Shown here piece by piece: positions 18,991 to 32,039 of a DNA stretch of 64,000 bases. The stretch comes from Margaritifera margaritifera (Eukaryota > Mollusca > Bivalvia > Unionida > Margaritiferidae): NCBI GenBank assembly GCA_029931535.1, contig JAQPZY010001297.1, forward strand, positions 1,240,001 through 1,304,000, in the 5' to 3' direction. Position numbers and translations under genes: made by a program. The notes under the pieces are model-generated. The model had not been told where the DNA came from and ran no database searches. It worked only from the letters and a program-made list of their open reading frames with translations. Position 1 is the first letter of the stretch, and every line of letters begins with the position of its first letter.

Positions 18991-19918
18991 GTTACGGAAT
19001 TATGTATCATTTTGTTTTTAAATAATGGTATAGTTTTATGATCTCTGCATAATAGTCTAACAGCTGTCGTCTTGCAGAAAGTACATATACGGTATTTCAA
19101 TGTGACTTAGTACATTGGTCTTGGGAAATATTTTTGGTTAAACATGAATCATATCACGTGTTCTAGAGCGTGAGAATTTGTTGAACTTTTGATCTGGATT
19201 CTATGTTCTATAAGAGTCAATACTTTGTTGACTAGTAATAACGTCAGTGCAAAGGTACTTTAGCGGTGTCACGCATAACCTAGTTTCTGATTGGTTCGGA
19301 GAAGGTTGTTTTCTAGAAGGATTAAATTGTTTTAAAGTCGCAATAAAGTTTAAATTGGTTTTCCTTATTCTGTTCTGCGCAGTCAGAAGCTATATAATAA
19401 GATGTATTGCTGTGTTTGGCACTCTTTCATAATTCGTTCAGCCTGAGAGGTTATAAACGAGATTGGTTCATTTTGCGTGAGGATATTCTGCTTCAGTGAT
19501 ATTATTATCATTATACAGTGTATTTAGGATTTAGTACTGCTTCTTAAATATTAAGAATTATTCAGCTCCGTGGAATTATCGGAAACATTTCTAGAACTTG
19601 TGTGATATTCCATATTCACAAGGATTACTTGGAATTAATAACACTTGGATATAACTGATTCTTGTTAGTACATCAGTACAGTGAAGGTTTCATTCGGAAC
19701 CTACTTCATTCGGAGCATTTGGATTAACTTCCGGATCAGTGAACTTTAGAACAATTTAGGACTTTTAAGGATATTCTATACTGTAAGTTATTCTTAATTC
19801 TTTCACTTTGATTGTTTTTTGAAATATTTTAATATTTTAGGAAATTAAAGATTTGTACTTTAAATCTTGAAAGCTTGTTTGAGTCTTTTCTTTTGTTACA
19901 TTACCCCTAGTCGTAACA
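18991..19918 (+). mobile_element. Probable solo LTR (Ty3/gypsy-like ends)
   Basis: The stretch begins GTTACGGAATTATGTATC and ends TAGTCGTAACA, giving short inverted ends (GTTACG/CGTAAC). It includes a TATATAATAAG box near 19,390. The first 100 bases match 57,047-57,150, where the copy begins with a proper TGTTACGG. A 0.9-kb length is plausible for an LTR. Flanking gag or pol was not seen, so a solo LTR is most likely. Confidence 0.5.
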
Positions 19919-20170
19919 ATAGACTGACCATTAGGACAAGAGTGAAAGATTGTTTACCAACATTCCCTATATATATAAACACAAGTTACCTAACAGAAAT
20001 TTCTAGAAAATCATATGCCTACATGACAAAAATCAGTAATTCTAGTGGAAAAAAACAATGTAATTGTATACAAACGCAACCCTGACCTCGAATTCTAAGT
20101 AAACAACTTGTTTTCATCCTACAATCAAGGACAAAGATAAATATGTATGACAAAAGTTAAATATTTGAAC

Positions 20171-20172
<2 letters not shown>

Positions 20173-20238
<66 letters not shown>
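20173..20238. repeat. (TA)n microsatellite
   Basis: Uninterrupted TA run. Confidence 0.95.
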
Positions 20239-20243
<5 letters not shown>

Positions 20244-20482
20244 TGTAATCATGATTTAAAAAAGAAATGTTTTTTGCAAGTATATATACACGTGATACAT
20301 GGGGTAATCTGTACACAATTTACACCTGACTTTGTTTTGTTTGATATGATGCAGGCTTACTTTTGCAACAGAATGTTCTATGTAATGCAAACAAAACTAC
20401 ATTCTAAAAATGTAAGTTTTATTATATACAGCTATCATCTCTTTAGCTCAAATCGCAGGGAATAAAATGCTTATCACGGAAT

Positions 20483-23077
20483 TTAGTCAATGGTTTCCTT
20501 TAGTCGCTTCCAAAATATTTCTCGCGCGCTTTCATCATCGGGGTAATCAATGTAAGTTTGGCTTCGGATAACTTCCATAACATGAAGCGGAAGTACATCA
20601 TTCGGTACTTTCTCGTACATTACCACAACGACAAGTTTCCTATTTTTCTTCTCCGATTCTATTCTCGCCATATTTAGCTCATATTTGCACCAATAACTCT
20701 CCAAGAAGTTTTTAGACAATACAAAAACTGTCCGTCTACTTGATGAGATAGCCCTGATAATGTTTTCTGGGATTGAAACACCTGGTGTGAAATCGCGATC
20801 AGCAAGACACAACCTCAAACCGAACTTCTCCTCTATTTCAGGCATAATTTCACTGTATACGAACTGTTTATCTTCGTCGGCATACGATATAAAACTGTCA
20901 AACTGGTAAAGTTCGCTGTAATCCTCACCCTGATGTCGAATGCCAAAAGAGTTCCTTGCGCTGTAATACAGATACCGTAAATGCCACTTGTAACGGTAAA
21001 TCATTCCGCTAAATATGACGGCAAAGACAAGGACAATGAATGCTATGCATCCAGCTATCAGTCCAATTTTTGAAGTGCATTCCTTTTCCAATGAATTCAG
21101 TTTCTGTTCGATGTCAAAAGATTTTTCTTTACCACATACATTATCGTACGTAAGCTGAACTTTAGTTTCCATCATCCACCTCAGGAATTCGATATTTTCA
21201 CAAGCACAAGAAATTGGATTTCCCTTTAAATCGATCGCCACATGCTGGTTCTTTACGATTCCATCTATGTGGTGAGTAAAATTATTTGGCAAAGTGTCAA
21301 TTTTGTTGTAGGACATGTCTATTTTTGTTAAATTTGTCATTTTCCGTACGTCTATCTCCCATTTGCTGAGCATGTTGTAAGAAATTATAAGTTCTTCTAA
21401 CGATACCATGTGTTGAAATATCATTGGTGGTAGCTTGGAGATTTTATTATAAGAAATGTCCAGATGTCTCAACGATTTTAATGAGCTGAAGATAATACCA
21501 TCAGAGTCCTGACCAAGCACAAATCCGAGAAAGTTTCCCTGGACGTATAACCTTTTCAGTCCATCAAAATGTGAGAAGAAGACGTCAGTAACATTGTCAC
21601 AATAATTATGTGCCAATGACAGATTCTCCAGCTGATTCAGACCAGTCACTGGACCAATCCAGCTGTGCATGCCATTATAAGAGAGGTCGACATGTTTAAG
21701 GCTGTTACTGGGTGACACATGTATTTCAGGAATTGGGAAATACCACCCCATATGTTCGCATATAATTGTTTCAAGGTTAAGAGGAAAAGCTACTTCGGGC
21801 ACCAATTGCATGAAAAGACCTTCCCATATTGTAGGCGCAGTCGCCCGTTTTTTAAACTTATTTTCTTCTAGAAAATGTCCATATGGATAATGCTACATAA
21901 AAACTGAATGTTGATAAGATATATCTAATACTTTCAAATTTTTAAGTGTTCGGTTATTTTCAAAAAATTCGTCCAGGTAGTAGTCAATTGCAAGCCTGTT
22001 ATCTCTTAGATTCACTGCTTTTATTGTGTCTGGAAGGGCTGATAATACCCCATATTCGAATACATCTAATTTGTTGCCTTCCAAATGGAGTTCTTGTACA
22101 TGTAAATTTGATAAGAATTTGAGGTGATTTTTCGTAAGCATTGTAGAATGACCTTGAAAAAGTTGATGTATGTAGTTAAGGCTCAGTTTCCGAAGAGATG
22201 TAGCATTACTTAACCCTTGCAATCCTATAGCTGCTCTATCAAAAGTTAGGTTGTAGTTATATGAAAGGTCGAGTACCTCTATCTGAGAAAGGGGAGCGAA
22301 TGCATTGGGCGCAATTTCCTGGATTACACAGTCTGATAGATAGACAAATTTTAAGAATGGCAGGTTTTCGAAGTAATTATCCTGAAGTGTTTCAATGAAA
22401 CAGCAACTCCACTCTTCTTCCCCAGTCTGATCCAAGGTTATTAATTGTTTCAGTGTGCCAAACTCTGGTCCAAAAGCACACGATGAGCATCCTTCCAGCG
22501 CAAGATAGTTCAATTTTCTGGTGTGATTGACCGCTTTTCCGATAAATTCATAGCTTTTAAAATAGTTTTCTGTTAAATCCAGGATAATTAGTTCCGGTAA
22601 ATGATGAAATGCTTCGGAAAATCCATAACTGTTAGAGATTTGTTCAATACCCGTATGTTTTAGATTTAGGAAGCGCAGATTTTGTAATCCTTTAAAAGCA
22701 TCCGGCTCAATGGCTATCATATTTTGATTATCTGAAAGATCAAGAACAACCAGGTTTGACCACTCACGAAAAGTTCCATTGTGCAGTATAATAATCGCAT
22801 TTTTCGAAATGTCTAGACTACAATATGAAGTGTTTCCCTCTATGTCAGATACCTTCCTTAAGTTTCTATCTCTGCAGTTGTAGTTGCTTTGTAATTCCAA
22901 AGGGCAGTTCTCTTTATGAGATTCTATTTGACCTGTACATGTTCTTCTCACAGATCTGATATGAAATTGTTCTGTTTCACAGACTATGGCATCATTTCTA
23001 TGGATAAATCCCAAGAAAATGAATAGCAGACCCGTATACATAGCCATGATCCTGTAAAGAGCAAGAAAACAACTCAT
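20483..23077 (-). pseudogene. Toll-like receptor gene with one in-frame TAG
   Basis: One continuous reading frame of 864 codons runs from the ATG at 23,077 to a TGA-type stop at 20,483, interrupted only by TAG at 21,893-21,895 (codon 395). It has a hydrophobic signal peptide (MYTGLLFIFLGF, about residues 12-28), about 15 leucine-rich repeats (for example LVVLDLSDNQN), and a single C-terminal cysteine-rich cap (NPISCACENIEFLRW). One transmembrane helix (IAGCIAFIVLVFAVIFSG, about codons 672-692) follows. The cytoplasmic TIR domain (about 725-862) keeps box 1 (FDSFISYADED), box 2 (RLCLADRDFTPG) and the box 3 FW pair. It would sense microbial ligands and signal via MyD88-type adaptors. The single-cap plan is the vertebrate-like 'single cysteine cluster' type. 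The TAG would remove the membrane and signalling parts. Everything else looks functional, so the stop may be recent, polymorphic or a sequencing error. Confidence 0.92.
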
Positions 23078-24231
23078 ATTGTTGATGATAAGAAGTTAAA
23101 TATGTGATCGCAATTCAACGGTTGAACTATTTTAGGAATCTAAGATTTCACACGTAACTTTCTGTATTCGCGTGTTAAAAATTGTATGCATAAATTATTT
23201 CACAAATCAAATCAAAAGATCTCGAGAGAGACTGACAAATAGTGGCATTGTCCAATGAATCTCTTAATGTGTTAATACATGCGCATGCAATGGTTCATCG
23301 CTGTAGACCTATACGAAGGCCAATATGGCTGCATCCACCAAAAATCAGACGCACATATTGCAAGCAGTATAAGAAAATTCAGAAAGCAACATAAATCGTA
23401 TCCATTGGCTGTCATGATAAAGAAAAGAAAAAAAAAACAGGAAATCAGGGGAACCGTCATGGGCATATTCAAAGATCTAAATTGTAAATCACAATGCCTC
23501 GGATGGATTAAAGAAAAAAATTACTGTCGGATTGCGGAAGATGATGATCAACAAATATCGAAATAGCATCACGTCAACTTTATGAGTTTAGCGACCGCGA
23601 GCGGGTAGGTGTTGCCAAATCATAAACAATATATACCAACACTTTTTTCGCTTAATTTATCTCAAGCGAGTTTCCGTGCCAAAGATAAAGTAATGTTTCA
23701 GTCTTGCGTCAGAGAAGATTATTTGTTCCATTTAAAGTAGCTGAAGTCAGTTTTGATCTTTTTTCTAAAGTAAACTGGTTTTGTATACAGGAATATAGTC
23801 TAAATTCTACCTGTTCATTAATTCGTGTTTCCTATTTTTTCAAGTACAGTATTTGTTGTTTTTACCTGATATTACAGAGGTTTTTGTACTTGACGTGGAA
23901 AACAAATGAACAGAAAACTTTGTAAGCTCGCCTATCTGCAGGCGATGAGAAAGTAACCTATTGTACCTTTTTACTTAAATCTTTTGTATGATACTTGACA
24001 TTTTTGTTTTGTTCGATCATTAAATTCCTTTTATTAGTTCTGTGTCATCTTTATGTCAACTAAGTAATTGTAAAATTTATGTTCCAGCGAGTTTGCCTAA
24101 ATTAGCTTCACAGCCACAAATTATATTTCCAACAAAATACTATCATTTTTACTTCATATATATTGAACATTTCAATAAAATATATTTAATTAATGTTTAA
24201 TAAATAATGTTCATTATAAAACAGAAATAAT
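23078..24231. other. TLR upstream region, no clear gene
   Basis: This should hold the TLR promoter and 5' UTR. No unambiguous TATA box was chosen. A 95-codon plus-strand frame at 23,279-23,566 is lysine-rich and unlike any family I know, so it is not called. The rest is AT-rich. Confidence 0.35.
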
Positions 24232-24467
24232 AGGTATTAGTATAGCATTGAAACCTCGCCACTTACAGGTACACATAGGTATTTGCATAGCATTGAAACC
24301 TCGCCACTTACAGGTCCACATAGGTATTAGTATAGCATTGAAACCTCGCCACTTACAGGTCCACATAGGTATTAGAATAGCATTGAAACCTCGCCACTTA
24401 CAGGTACACATAGGTATTAGTATAGCATTGAAACCTCGCCACTTACAGGTACACATAGGTATTATCA
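24232..24467. repeat. 45-bp minisatellite, five copies
   Basis: Five near-identical 45-bp units, consensus starting GGTATTAGTATAGCATTGAA and ending TTACAGGTACACATA. Variation is limited to a few sites (for example TTGCATAG in place of TTAGTATAG). Because 45 is divisible by three both strands stay open, which is not evidence of coding. Confidence 0.95.
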
Positions 24468-24469
24468 TA

Positions 24470-26610
24470 TTTTTTAATATAGCTAAATTTTTAAATTTAT
24501 AAGGTGTAAGTAGCAAGCTGTTTAATCACAGATTGTGAAATAAAAAACGCTAACTCCTCGGGAATACCATTAGGAATCTATCAGTGAAAGTTCTTTCCTC
24601 AGTTGTCGGCTTATGATGAAATTAAATACCAAGAGCCTTTACTTAAAGCAGAAGCTTAACTATATGAATGTCATGAACACAACTAGTTGTTGTCCCCTGA
24701 TGTATATGAATACAACAACAATTATCAGCGAAAATTTTAATGGCACACAAAGTATTATTATCGAGTGGTTCTGGAGGCAAAATATATTTGTGAAAGACAC
24801 ATATATTTATATTGCCAGTGGCTTTTTATCTATGAGCTGAAACTGTATTTAAACAATACAGATTACACAAGATCACCGCTACTATAGCAACCAAACCGTT
24901 CAGGAGAGGTGTGCGCTTAGTATAGAATATGAACCATGTTTGAAGATGTTAATTTTGGACACTGTTTTGCGCCCTCACTGTTTTTAATCACAGTATCCCA
25001 GGCATAGGATGATTGATGTAGGGTCATACGATTTAAGCCATACAGAAATAAAAATTCAACGGAGTAATTTTAGAAGAATTCTACATTTTTCAAATCTAAT
25101 CAATGTGGAAGCCTAACGGATTGCTATTGCGAAAGCCAATTGTATTAATGAAATCAACTATCAGTTTATTCCTACATTAAATATTTATTCAGATATTAGC
25201 CATTGTTTATATAAATTTCATTCCAAACCCAAATATTGAAGTGTGAAATAATGATTCTATTGAACGGCTAATGTTGATGAATGTCAAACCATGACGATAG
25301 AGGTTGTAACAAATTTTGAAACTCTGTTCACTTCTGCTGAACATTTGACTACAACAGTTTATTTACATGGTGTTGCATTTTAAATATTTGTTTATTCTGT
25401 ATATCATACATCAAAGTATCTTCTGGTGAGCAACTGGTTTAATTTATGACACAAGGCAAGTTTTAAAAGAAGCTCTTACCTTTCAGTCTGCTGACAGTCA
25501 ACACAGGTGAGTGTTAACTCCATACAATTAGTTAAACCGCTGGTAAACAAAAGCCCCCACCCCCACCCCACCCCCAAGCATTCATAGTGTAAAAATGGCC
25601 AAATAGCATGAATCTCTCTATCTATTTTTAGAATTGACAAATTCGAAAAGATGCGCTTTACCTTTCAATTTGCTGAAAGTCAACACTGGTCAGCATGAAG
25701 AATATTTTCTCCGTCTCTTTTCTGTGACTACCTTTCTGAATGAATCATAAATATACGCACTGTCCTCAACTAGTATAGTTTTCTTACTTAGAATTAGGGA
25801 CCGACCATTTTATTTTCGGGGGGATTTGGGATTTTCTTTCCAACCAGGATAATGTTTTAGTTTTTCTCAAGATAGTCTTGAGTGCAACTAATATGATGGA
25901 TAGTTTTAGTTTGTTTTTTTTACATATCTCATCAAGAGTAATTATTTTTGGGACCGGAAATGTGTTTTTTTTTTTAAATTCCCAGCTTCCGCTGCCCCAC
26001 CCTCCGAGAATTAAATGGTCGGTTCTTTATGGGTATATTTTCTTTTCTACTTTACCAGTGAGGTAAATTACTGTACAATTCATATATTTAATCGTCGAGC
26101 CAGGAAGTTATACAACCTTTTCGTTCTCAGTGTAACAATCTATTATTCTATATTTCCACACTTAAAAATGATATCCTTGTGAGTCATAGTTTTGCTCATC
26201 CATCTGTGACATAGCATGTGGGTTTTTTAATTCATTTTTGTATTTGAATGACGTAAAGCAGGCTTTCCGTATTTTCAGTCATGCAGATAAAATATTAGCT
26301 TCTTATGAGATTTACCTGTGATTTAAAAACGTTTGAAGAGAGGCTTGTGCTACGCCAGTTTAGGTTGTGTGATTAGATATGCAAAAAAAACTATTTCATA
26401 GATACATAAGTGAATCAAAGTAAAATTATTAATGCCCGAAACCCAATAAAAGGATTCTCTTCAAATTGCACCTTAATATGATGACCCCGAAAATCTCTTT
26501 TAAAAGACTACTTGCATTTTTAGCAGGAAGTAGCTGTCTCTGGTATAACAATTGTGGCCCTCGTCATCTTGTTACTACCCTGTTCACGTGAGAAAACAAT
26601 ATAAGAAGAC

Positions 26611-26652
<42 letters not shown>

Positions 26653-27270
26653 TGTCATAGTCTCAAGGTTAATTAGTAGAGCACCATAATGGGGTGGGAT
26701 GGAGGGAATATTTGCTGCATCTATTTATATGTACTTAGATATATGATTTGTTTCAATATATTCGTGTTAAATGTTTCGCTATTTAGACCTCGGGTAGCAA
26801 GAGATCACGTGGATGTGGAGAGTTAGTTGCTATCTGATAACAGACGTTTACCGCTTAAGCAGCTTCTCTCTATGTTTGATAACGCGCTCCTTCGTAACCA
26901 TATTTTCAAACTTCCTGTGGTCTACAGAATCGAATTATACTGAACTAAAAGTTGAATAATGTCATATTTATTATGTCTGTAAGCAAGGTCTATTAATGAG
27001 TTTGATAACTATATCACTCTTTGCTTGTCAAAGTTGGACATTTTGCCTTCAGTACTGTTTGGCTAATTGCATGCCTATATTACCTTATTTAACTCAAACT
27101 ATATTTTTCTTCGTTCTGTTGTTGGTTCATAAGACCATCGTGATACATATATTACATATGGAGTTCAGGTTGCTTGTTTTGAACTTTTATGGATCGTGTC
27201 AAGCTCTTATGGACGGCATTTTTGTTTTTGATCTGCGACCAATTTTTACATATATAGAAGTGACTGATAT
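24470..27270. other. Intergenic DNA without recognised genes
   Basis: AT-rich DNA with short C-rich (25,556-25,576) and (AAT)n (26,610-26,648) tracts. A phrase CTTACCTTTCAGTCTGCTGACAGTCAACACAGG at 25,480 recurs in diverged form at 25,660 (CTTTACCTTTCAATTTGCTGAAAGTCAACACTGG), so a 180-bp duplication is possible. No convincing coding frame. Confidence 0.4.
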
Positions 27271-27277
27271 CTAGCTA

Positions 27278-27280
<3 letters not shown>

Positions 27281-27373
<93 letters not shown>

Positions 27374-27391
27374 GAGAGAGAGACAGAGAGA
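27281..27391. repeat. (TA)n then (GA)n compound microsatellite
   Basis: About 25 TA units pass into GA units with two CAG interruptions. Confidence 0.95.
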
Positions 27392-27635
27392 GGTGACTGA
27401 TAATACTCGCCAGATAAGGCTGGTATAAATGTCTCAGTCTCGACAATGGCGACAATGACTTAGAGGACCTACCCAACACTATGTCAAACAGTTTGGATCT
27501 TTTCAATCATGTAATGGTTGTTTTACAGATATGTATATGAATCAAAGCTCTCGCCTCGTGCTACCTTGATGAAACGTCGCTATAAGCACTCTAAAGTCAC
27601 AGAGACCTTACCGCCGTGCACTTCCTTAGACCGCG

Positions 27636-27974
27636 ATGCGAATAGAACAAAACGCAGTAACACATTGGAGGAAAAGAGTAAATAGACTCGAAAGTTTGTT
27701 TACGTGTATAAACATTACCTATGAGAACAGAAATGTACAGTTACTACCTTGTGTAGGTGAACGGGTTTATGACACCTACGAAGCAAAGGCACATACCAAA
27801 GCAGGAAGGGAGAAAGTAGTGAAGCGTAGAGGAGAACAAAGGACGTATTGAAATATTTAGAGCCCAAGAAAATTTGCAAATGGAGATCTGCACCTTTAGA
27901 CCATGTTAACAATAAGAAGGACAAACATTGGATGAATTTGTAACGGAATTGAGACAGCTAGCCAAGAACTGCAT

Positions 27975-28024
<50 letters not shown>

Positions 28025-28250
28025 TTATGCTGAAATTCTATCGCACATAATCCAGCACTGTCAGATCAACGGGACTCCGCAAGAGGGCGTTGCGTGAGCC
28101 TGACAGACCATTGACTGACATTATAGATCAAGGCAGAATACTGGATGTGAAGTGGAAAAACATTGTCGGATGGTTGTCTGAATACCGTAATCACAATGAT
28201 GAAGATGCTGTAGAGCTATCTGGGAACAAACTGCGACATTGTCCGTTCTC
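27636..28250 (+). pseudogene. Ty3/gypsy-type gag remnant
   Basis: The open piece 27,636-27,851 (MRIEQNAVTHWRKRVNRLES) has no start-to-stop gene structure. Across frames, however, it reads like the middle of a retrotransposon gag: a glutamate/lysine-rich segment, a proline-lysine junction near 27,860, then a block resembling xELRQLAKNC near 27,945. A (CA)n tract interrupts, and a GLRKRALREPDRPL segment with following IDQGRILDV (near 28,075-28,150) resembles the gag GL-x-LLREPDLTL motif. No protease or reverse transcriptase was found downstream. The identification rests on the order of these weak motifs. Confidence 0.45.
27976..28020. repeat. (CA)n microsatellite
   Basis: Uninterrupted CA run inside the gag remnant. 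Confidence 0.95.
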
Positions 28251-28349
28251 TTAGCCTGGTATTTCATCGAATCAGCTAGAGAGACAGGCTAAATTTCCAA
28301 GAACATTCCAGTTTATCTTATTCTAGGCCGTGAATTACTGGATTTTCAG

Positions 28350-28450
28350 AGTGAAATAATTGTGATATTTCACCACCTCGCCACTCGTGAAAATACGGAG
28401 TTTTTCACCCCCTCGATGAAATATATCCGTTATTCACTCAGAGCAAGCAA
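28350..28450. repeat. Diverged repeat with TTTCACCNCCTCG units
   Basis: Alternating GTGATATTTCACC, CTCGTGAAAATACGG, TTTTTCACCCCCTCG and ATGAAATATATCC blocks form a partly palindromic segment. It resembles a short non-autonomous repeat; no ends are defined. Confidence 0.3.
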
Positions 28451-28497
28451 ATATCATATATAAATAAAGAGGAATTGTTCCTTTAGAGACTAATATT

Positions 28498-28677
28498 AAT
28501 AAACATAATTAGACTGCCAATGCAATAATAAACATAATTAGACTGTCAATGCAATAATAAACATAATTAGACTGCCAATGTAATATTAAACATAATTAGA
28601 CTGCCAATGTAATATTAAACATAATTAGACTGCCAATGCAGTAATAAACATAATTAGACTGCCAATGCAGTAATAAT
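28498..28677. repeat. 29-bp minisatellite, six copies
   Basis: Units of consensus AAACATAATTAGACTGCCAA plus TGCAATAAT follow one another with few substitutions. DNA from 28,680 to 29,580 holds no recognised gene. Confidence 0.9.
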
Positions 28678-29579
28678 ACTTATAATTGTTTGGACATTTA
28701 TAACTACATTTTCAGTGTAATGTTGCAAGAGATTTATATCAGTATGGGCTGTGAAAAGGTAGTAACAGAAGTAATATTTGAATAATTTGAACGTCATTAT
28801 TTTTAGCTGTGCGGATGCAGACATTTTAGTAATTGTGTAGCTTCTATATATGAGCAAAAATCCTGAGTCAGTAAATTCATCTTCCGAATTTTCTTGAAGT
28901 TATCTCCTACTATTTTGGTAACCCGGGTTAAAGCGAATAAAAAGCAAATCTTCAACTTTTGTCTGTTAGGGTAAATGCATGATTCTCAACCATTATTTTA
29001 CATTTGTAAACACCAAAAAACTATTTTGTTATTAAATATTTTATTAGAATGATCTTGTGACAAGTCATCGAAAATTAAATCTCTATTTATTACCATACAA
29101 GAGTACAAGCATGGAGAGTTTCTTTGCTGGTGTCATATGTCAATGTGTGAACCATCTTCCTTCTTGTGTTGCCTTCATTTAACCTTTTTTTAATACTTTA
29201 TTCTTGAGTGGAGCATCTTCAATGAACTCTCCTTAGCAGACAGAAAGTTCAGGTCGCTTGCAATAAAAAAATTAATAAATAAAAAACCAAACACTAAATT
29301 GTGTCCACGCGGTTAACAGCCGGTTGCTTCCTCGTCACGACCATAGAAATTCACTCTCTTATTTTAAAGGTCTAAATGTTCAGCCCATATAATAACAATA
29401 ATGTATAATATTCTCGAATATTTATTGAAAAATGAGTTTAAAGATTCTAAAGAATTTCATGTTATTTCCTGTTTAGATGCCTGATTTCATTCTAAACCAG
29501 ACGTTTTAATGTGTAATATGTTCTTGTTTTGCTATATCACATTGCCAAACATTCAAGTGGAATGAACAAAAGAGGTTAT

Positions 29580-29655
29580 TACTCCCACTAAATAAAGTGC
29601 TAAATAATGTAAATAAAGTGCTAAATAATGTAAATAAAGTGCTAAATAATGTATA
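29580..29655. repeat. 21-bp minisatellite
   Basis: Three to four units of AAATAAAGTGCTAAATAATGT directly before the LINE fragment. Confidence 0.85.
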
Positions 29656-29659
29656 TAGA

Positions 29660-30610
29660 GGTAATACTCTGATGAATACCATGGGTAAACTATTTTCTCT
29701 CATACTGAATGAACCATGAAAGTTTTGCAGAAAATGAAGAAAGAATTACAGATTTTCAATTGGGTCTTTGGTCAGGAAAATCTAGCATTAAGTGCATATC
29801 TATATCAAATTCCATAAGTAGTAGATCTTTTATGAACAATTGTACATTTCTTGCTGTTCTTTTATAGGTGTTCAAAAAGCTATTATTTTGTCTGATATAA
29901 ATCTTTTGTGACATAAATTAATCAATATCATGTTAGTGATAACATTTGAAGAATGTTATGTTCCATTTTTAGCAATGAACAAGTATGTGTGAAAAATATG
30001 GGCACTCTATCTGAATGCGTAAAACTCCTATAAAGTCGTGAAACAAGATAAGCCATTGTCACCAATTTGATTTGTTCTATTTATAAATAATTATTACAGA
30101 GTAGTTACCAAATTACATTATTACTAGATATTTTACGATAGATGAAATATGCATTTTTATATTGTTATATGCAGATGATATTGTTTTATTTGAAAAATCT
30201 CCACAAACGTATCAAATTTTACTTAATATGTCTTCTAATTCGTGTGATGAGTGGAAAATTCAAATGATGTGGATAAAACCAATATATTTAGAAAAGGCAA
30301 GAAATGTTGATTTTAGATTATATAATAAACAAATCTAAATCGTAGAATCTTTTGTTCATCCAGGAGTTGTGTTAATTATTTTCCTAAGGAACACTGAATC
30401 AAATTCAAACGAGAATTTGTGAACAGGAGCAAAATATATTTTCAGATTGGTGAATATACTTTATGATTTGATTCTGCATGTTTAGAACAAAATGTGTTTG
30501 TTGGATAGTTTGGTTTCATCAGTTCTTAGTTACGGCACTGAAATATGATGATACTGAACGAATCCATAACAAAATTCTGAAATTTTGTTTTAGGTTTAAA
30601 ATATTCCTCG
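29660..30610 (+). mobile_element. LINE reverse transcriptase remnant (CR1/Jockey-like)
   Basis: Broken frames encode reverse transcriptase blocks in order: a VKQDKPLSPI block with a following FVLFINN near 30,030-30,095, the YADD active-site box (LLYADDIVLFEKS) at about 30,165-30,205, and SVLSYGTEI, which fits the post-palm region, near 30,525. Stops and shifts occur throughout. It reads on the plus strand. The CR1-like 3' end at 34.8-35.4 kb may or may not belong to the same insertion. Confidence 0.6.
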
Positions 30611-30619
30611 ATTAGGGGA

Positions 30620-31100
30620 ATTAGATAGTAGTAGATAGATATCGCCGTTACTAGCTTACTCAACCACTTTCAACCTGGTTTTAAAAAGTTAAAAAAGCAT
30701 ATCTCAGCAACATGTGACTCCTCCACCCCACACCAAACCCACACGGGCCATTTTCAAAAATGCATTAACAATATTTCATCTAGGGGTATGATTATTACTT
30801 TTTACATTTAAAAGAAACAAGAACAATCTAGGTCACCAACATGTGAACCTCTATCATTGCGCATTTTTAAAAAAAAACTTCCTAAACAACAACAACAACA
30901 ACAACAACAAAACCAACAAAAAGCACCCCCTCAAAGCAAAACAAAAAAACAAAACTACGTAACTCAGCCACTTTTAACCAGTTTTGAGGTAAATGGCAAT
31001 GCTAGCATTCGTAACAACACAAATATTGATAGCTGATAAATTAATTCAGATGTATAAAGATAACAGACAGGCAGTATACACTTATAGTTGAGAAATTAAA
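30620..31100. other. Intergenic DNA
   Basis: No gene seen. A C/A-rich stretch with (CAA)n lies at 30,880-30,915, and CAACC/ACTTTTAACC phrases repeat irregularly. Confidence 0.4.
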
Positions 31101-31102
31101 TC

Positions 31103-31277
31103 AGCATTGATTTATATATAGTGCACAGCCAAGACATAGCAATCAATCACTGATTTATACATAGTGCACAACCAAGACATAACAATCAATCACTGATTTA
31201 TACATAGTGCACAGACAAGACATAACAATCATTCACTGATTTATACATAGTGCACAACCAAGACATAACAATCAATC
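31103..31277. repeat. 43-bp minisatellite, four copies
   Basis: Four units of a 43-bp repeat, each with TGATTTATACATAGTGCACA followed by CAAGACATAACAATCAATC. The first unit is the most diverged. Confidence 0.9.
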
Positions 31278-31754
31278 TTCAGATACACTAGAAATTATAG
31301 TAATAGTAAGTGACTGAAATAGCTAGCCGCATAAAAAGCAGAGAAATACCCCCGCATTTGAAACAAAAATAGCTCCAATAACTTGGCTACCTTCCAGAAA
31401 TTCTAGCCTTTCCTTACGCCTAGGATATTAGATGCGGTTACAATCAAGTGCGTGAAATAACACCGGCTGATGTATGATAAAGCATGGCAGAGAATCTCGT
31501 GTATGACATAAAAAATCAAATGGCTAGTAAAAACGAAATAAAATCACACTGCTGAAGCATGATAAAGCATGACATAGGACCTAGTGTCTGCAAAACATTG
31601 AGCACAGATTTGGATAACGGAGAGTAGGATAAAGATCAGCAAAGGAAATGTGGCCTTACCATCTCACCATGTGGGTTGTATGTGTGTGTATGTTTTTTTT
31701 TATGTACTAATCACAGGAACAAAGACTTTAATGACTAAGATGGGAATTTTGCAA

Positions 31755-31792
<38 letters not shown>
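31755..31792. repeat. Poly-A tract
   Basis: A run of about 36 A followed by CAACAAAAAAAC. It could be the tail of a retroposed sequence on the plus strand; the upstream 500 bases show no recognised body. Confidence 0.8.
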
Positions 31793-31793
<1 letters not shown>

Positions 31794-32039
31794 AACAAAA
31801 AAACTACAAATTAGAATTAATCAAATAACAATTAACTTAATTAATGTATGAAATAAATGTAATTCAGATTTTACAAAATAAGAAGCAATGTACCTTACAC
31901 ATTTTTATGCACCCATTGATAAAAGGAATAGCAAATAAATTTTACAGATAAAGGTATACTACACAGAAAATAACTATTTTACATACAAACATTTAGCTAT
32001 TTTGATACTTCCACTCTTAAATTTGATAATGATGATTCA

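Noticed and set aside
24214..24516. Open frames of 84-100 codons over the 45-bp repeat, and CRISPR-like look
   Set aside because: Units are fully repeated with no unique spacers and the period is a multiple of three, so frames stay open on both strands by construction.
27279..27506. 75-codon minus frame with serine-leucine and tyrosine-isoleucine runs
   Set aside because: Translation of GA and TA microsatellites; the same applies to frames at 16,810-16,992, 20,125-20,316 and 56,617-56,905.
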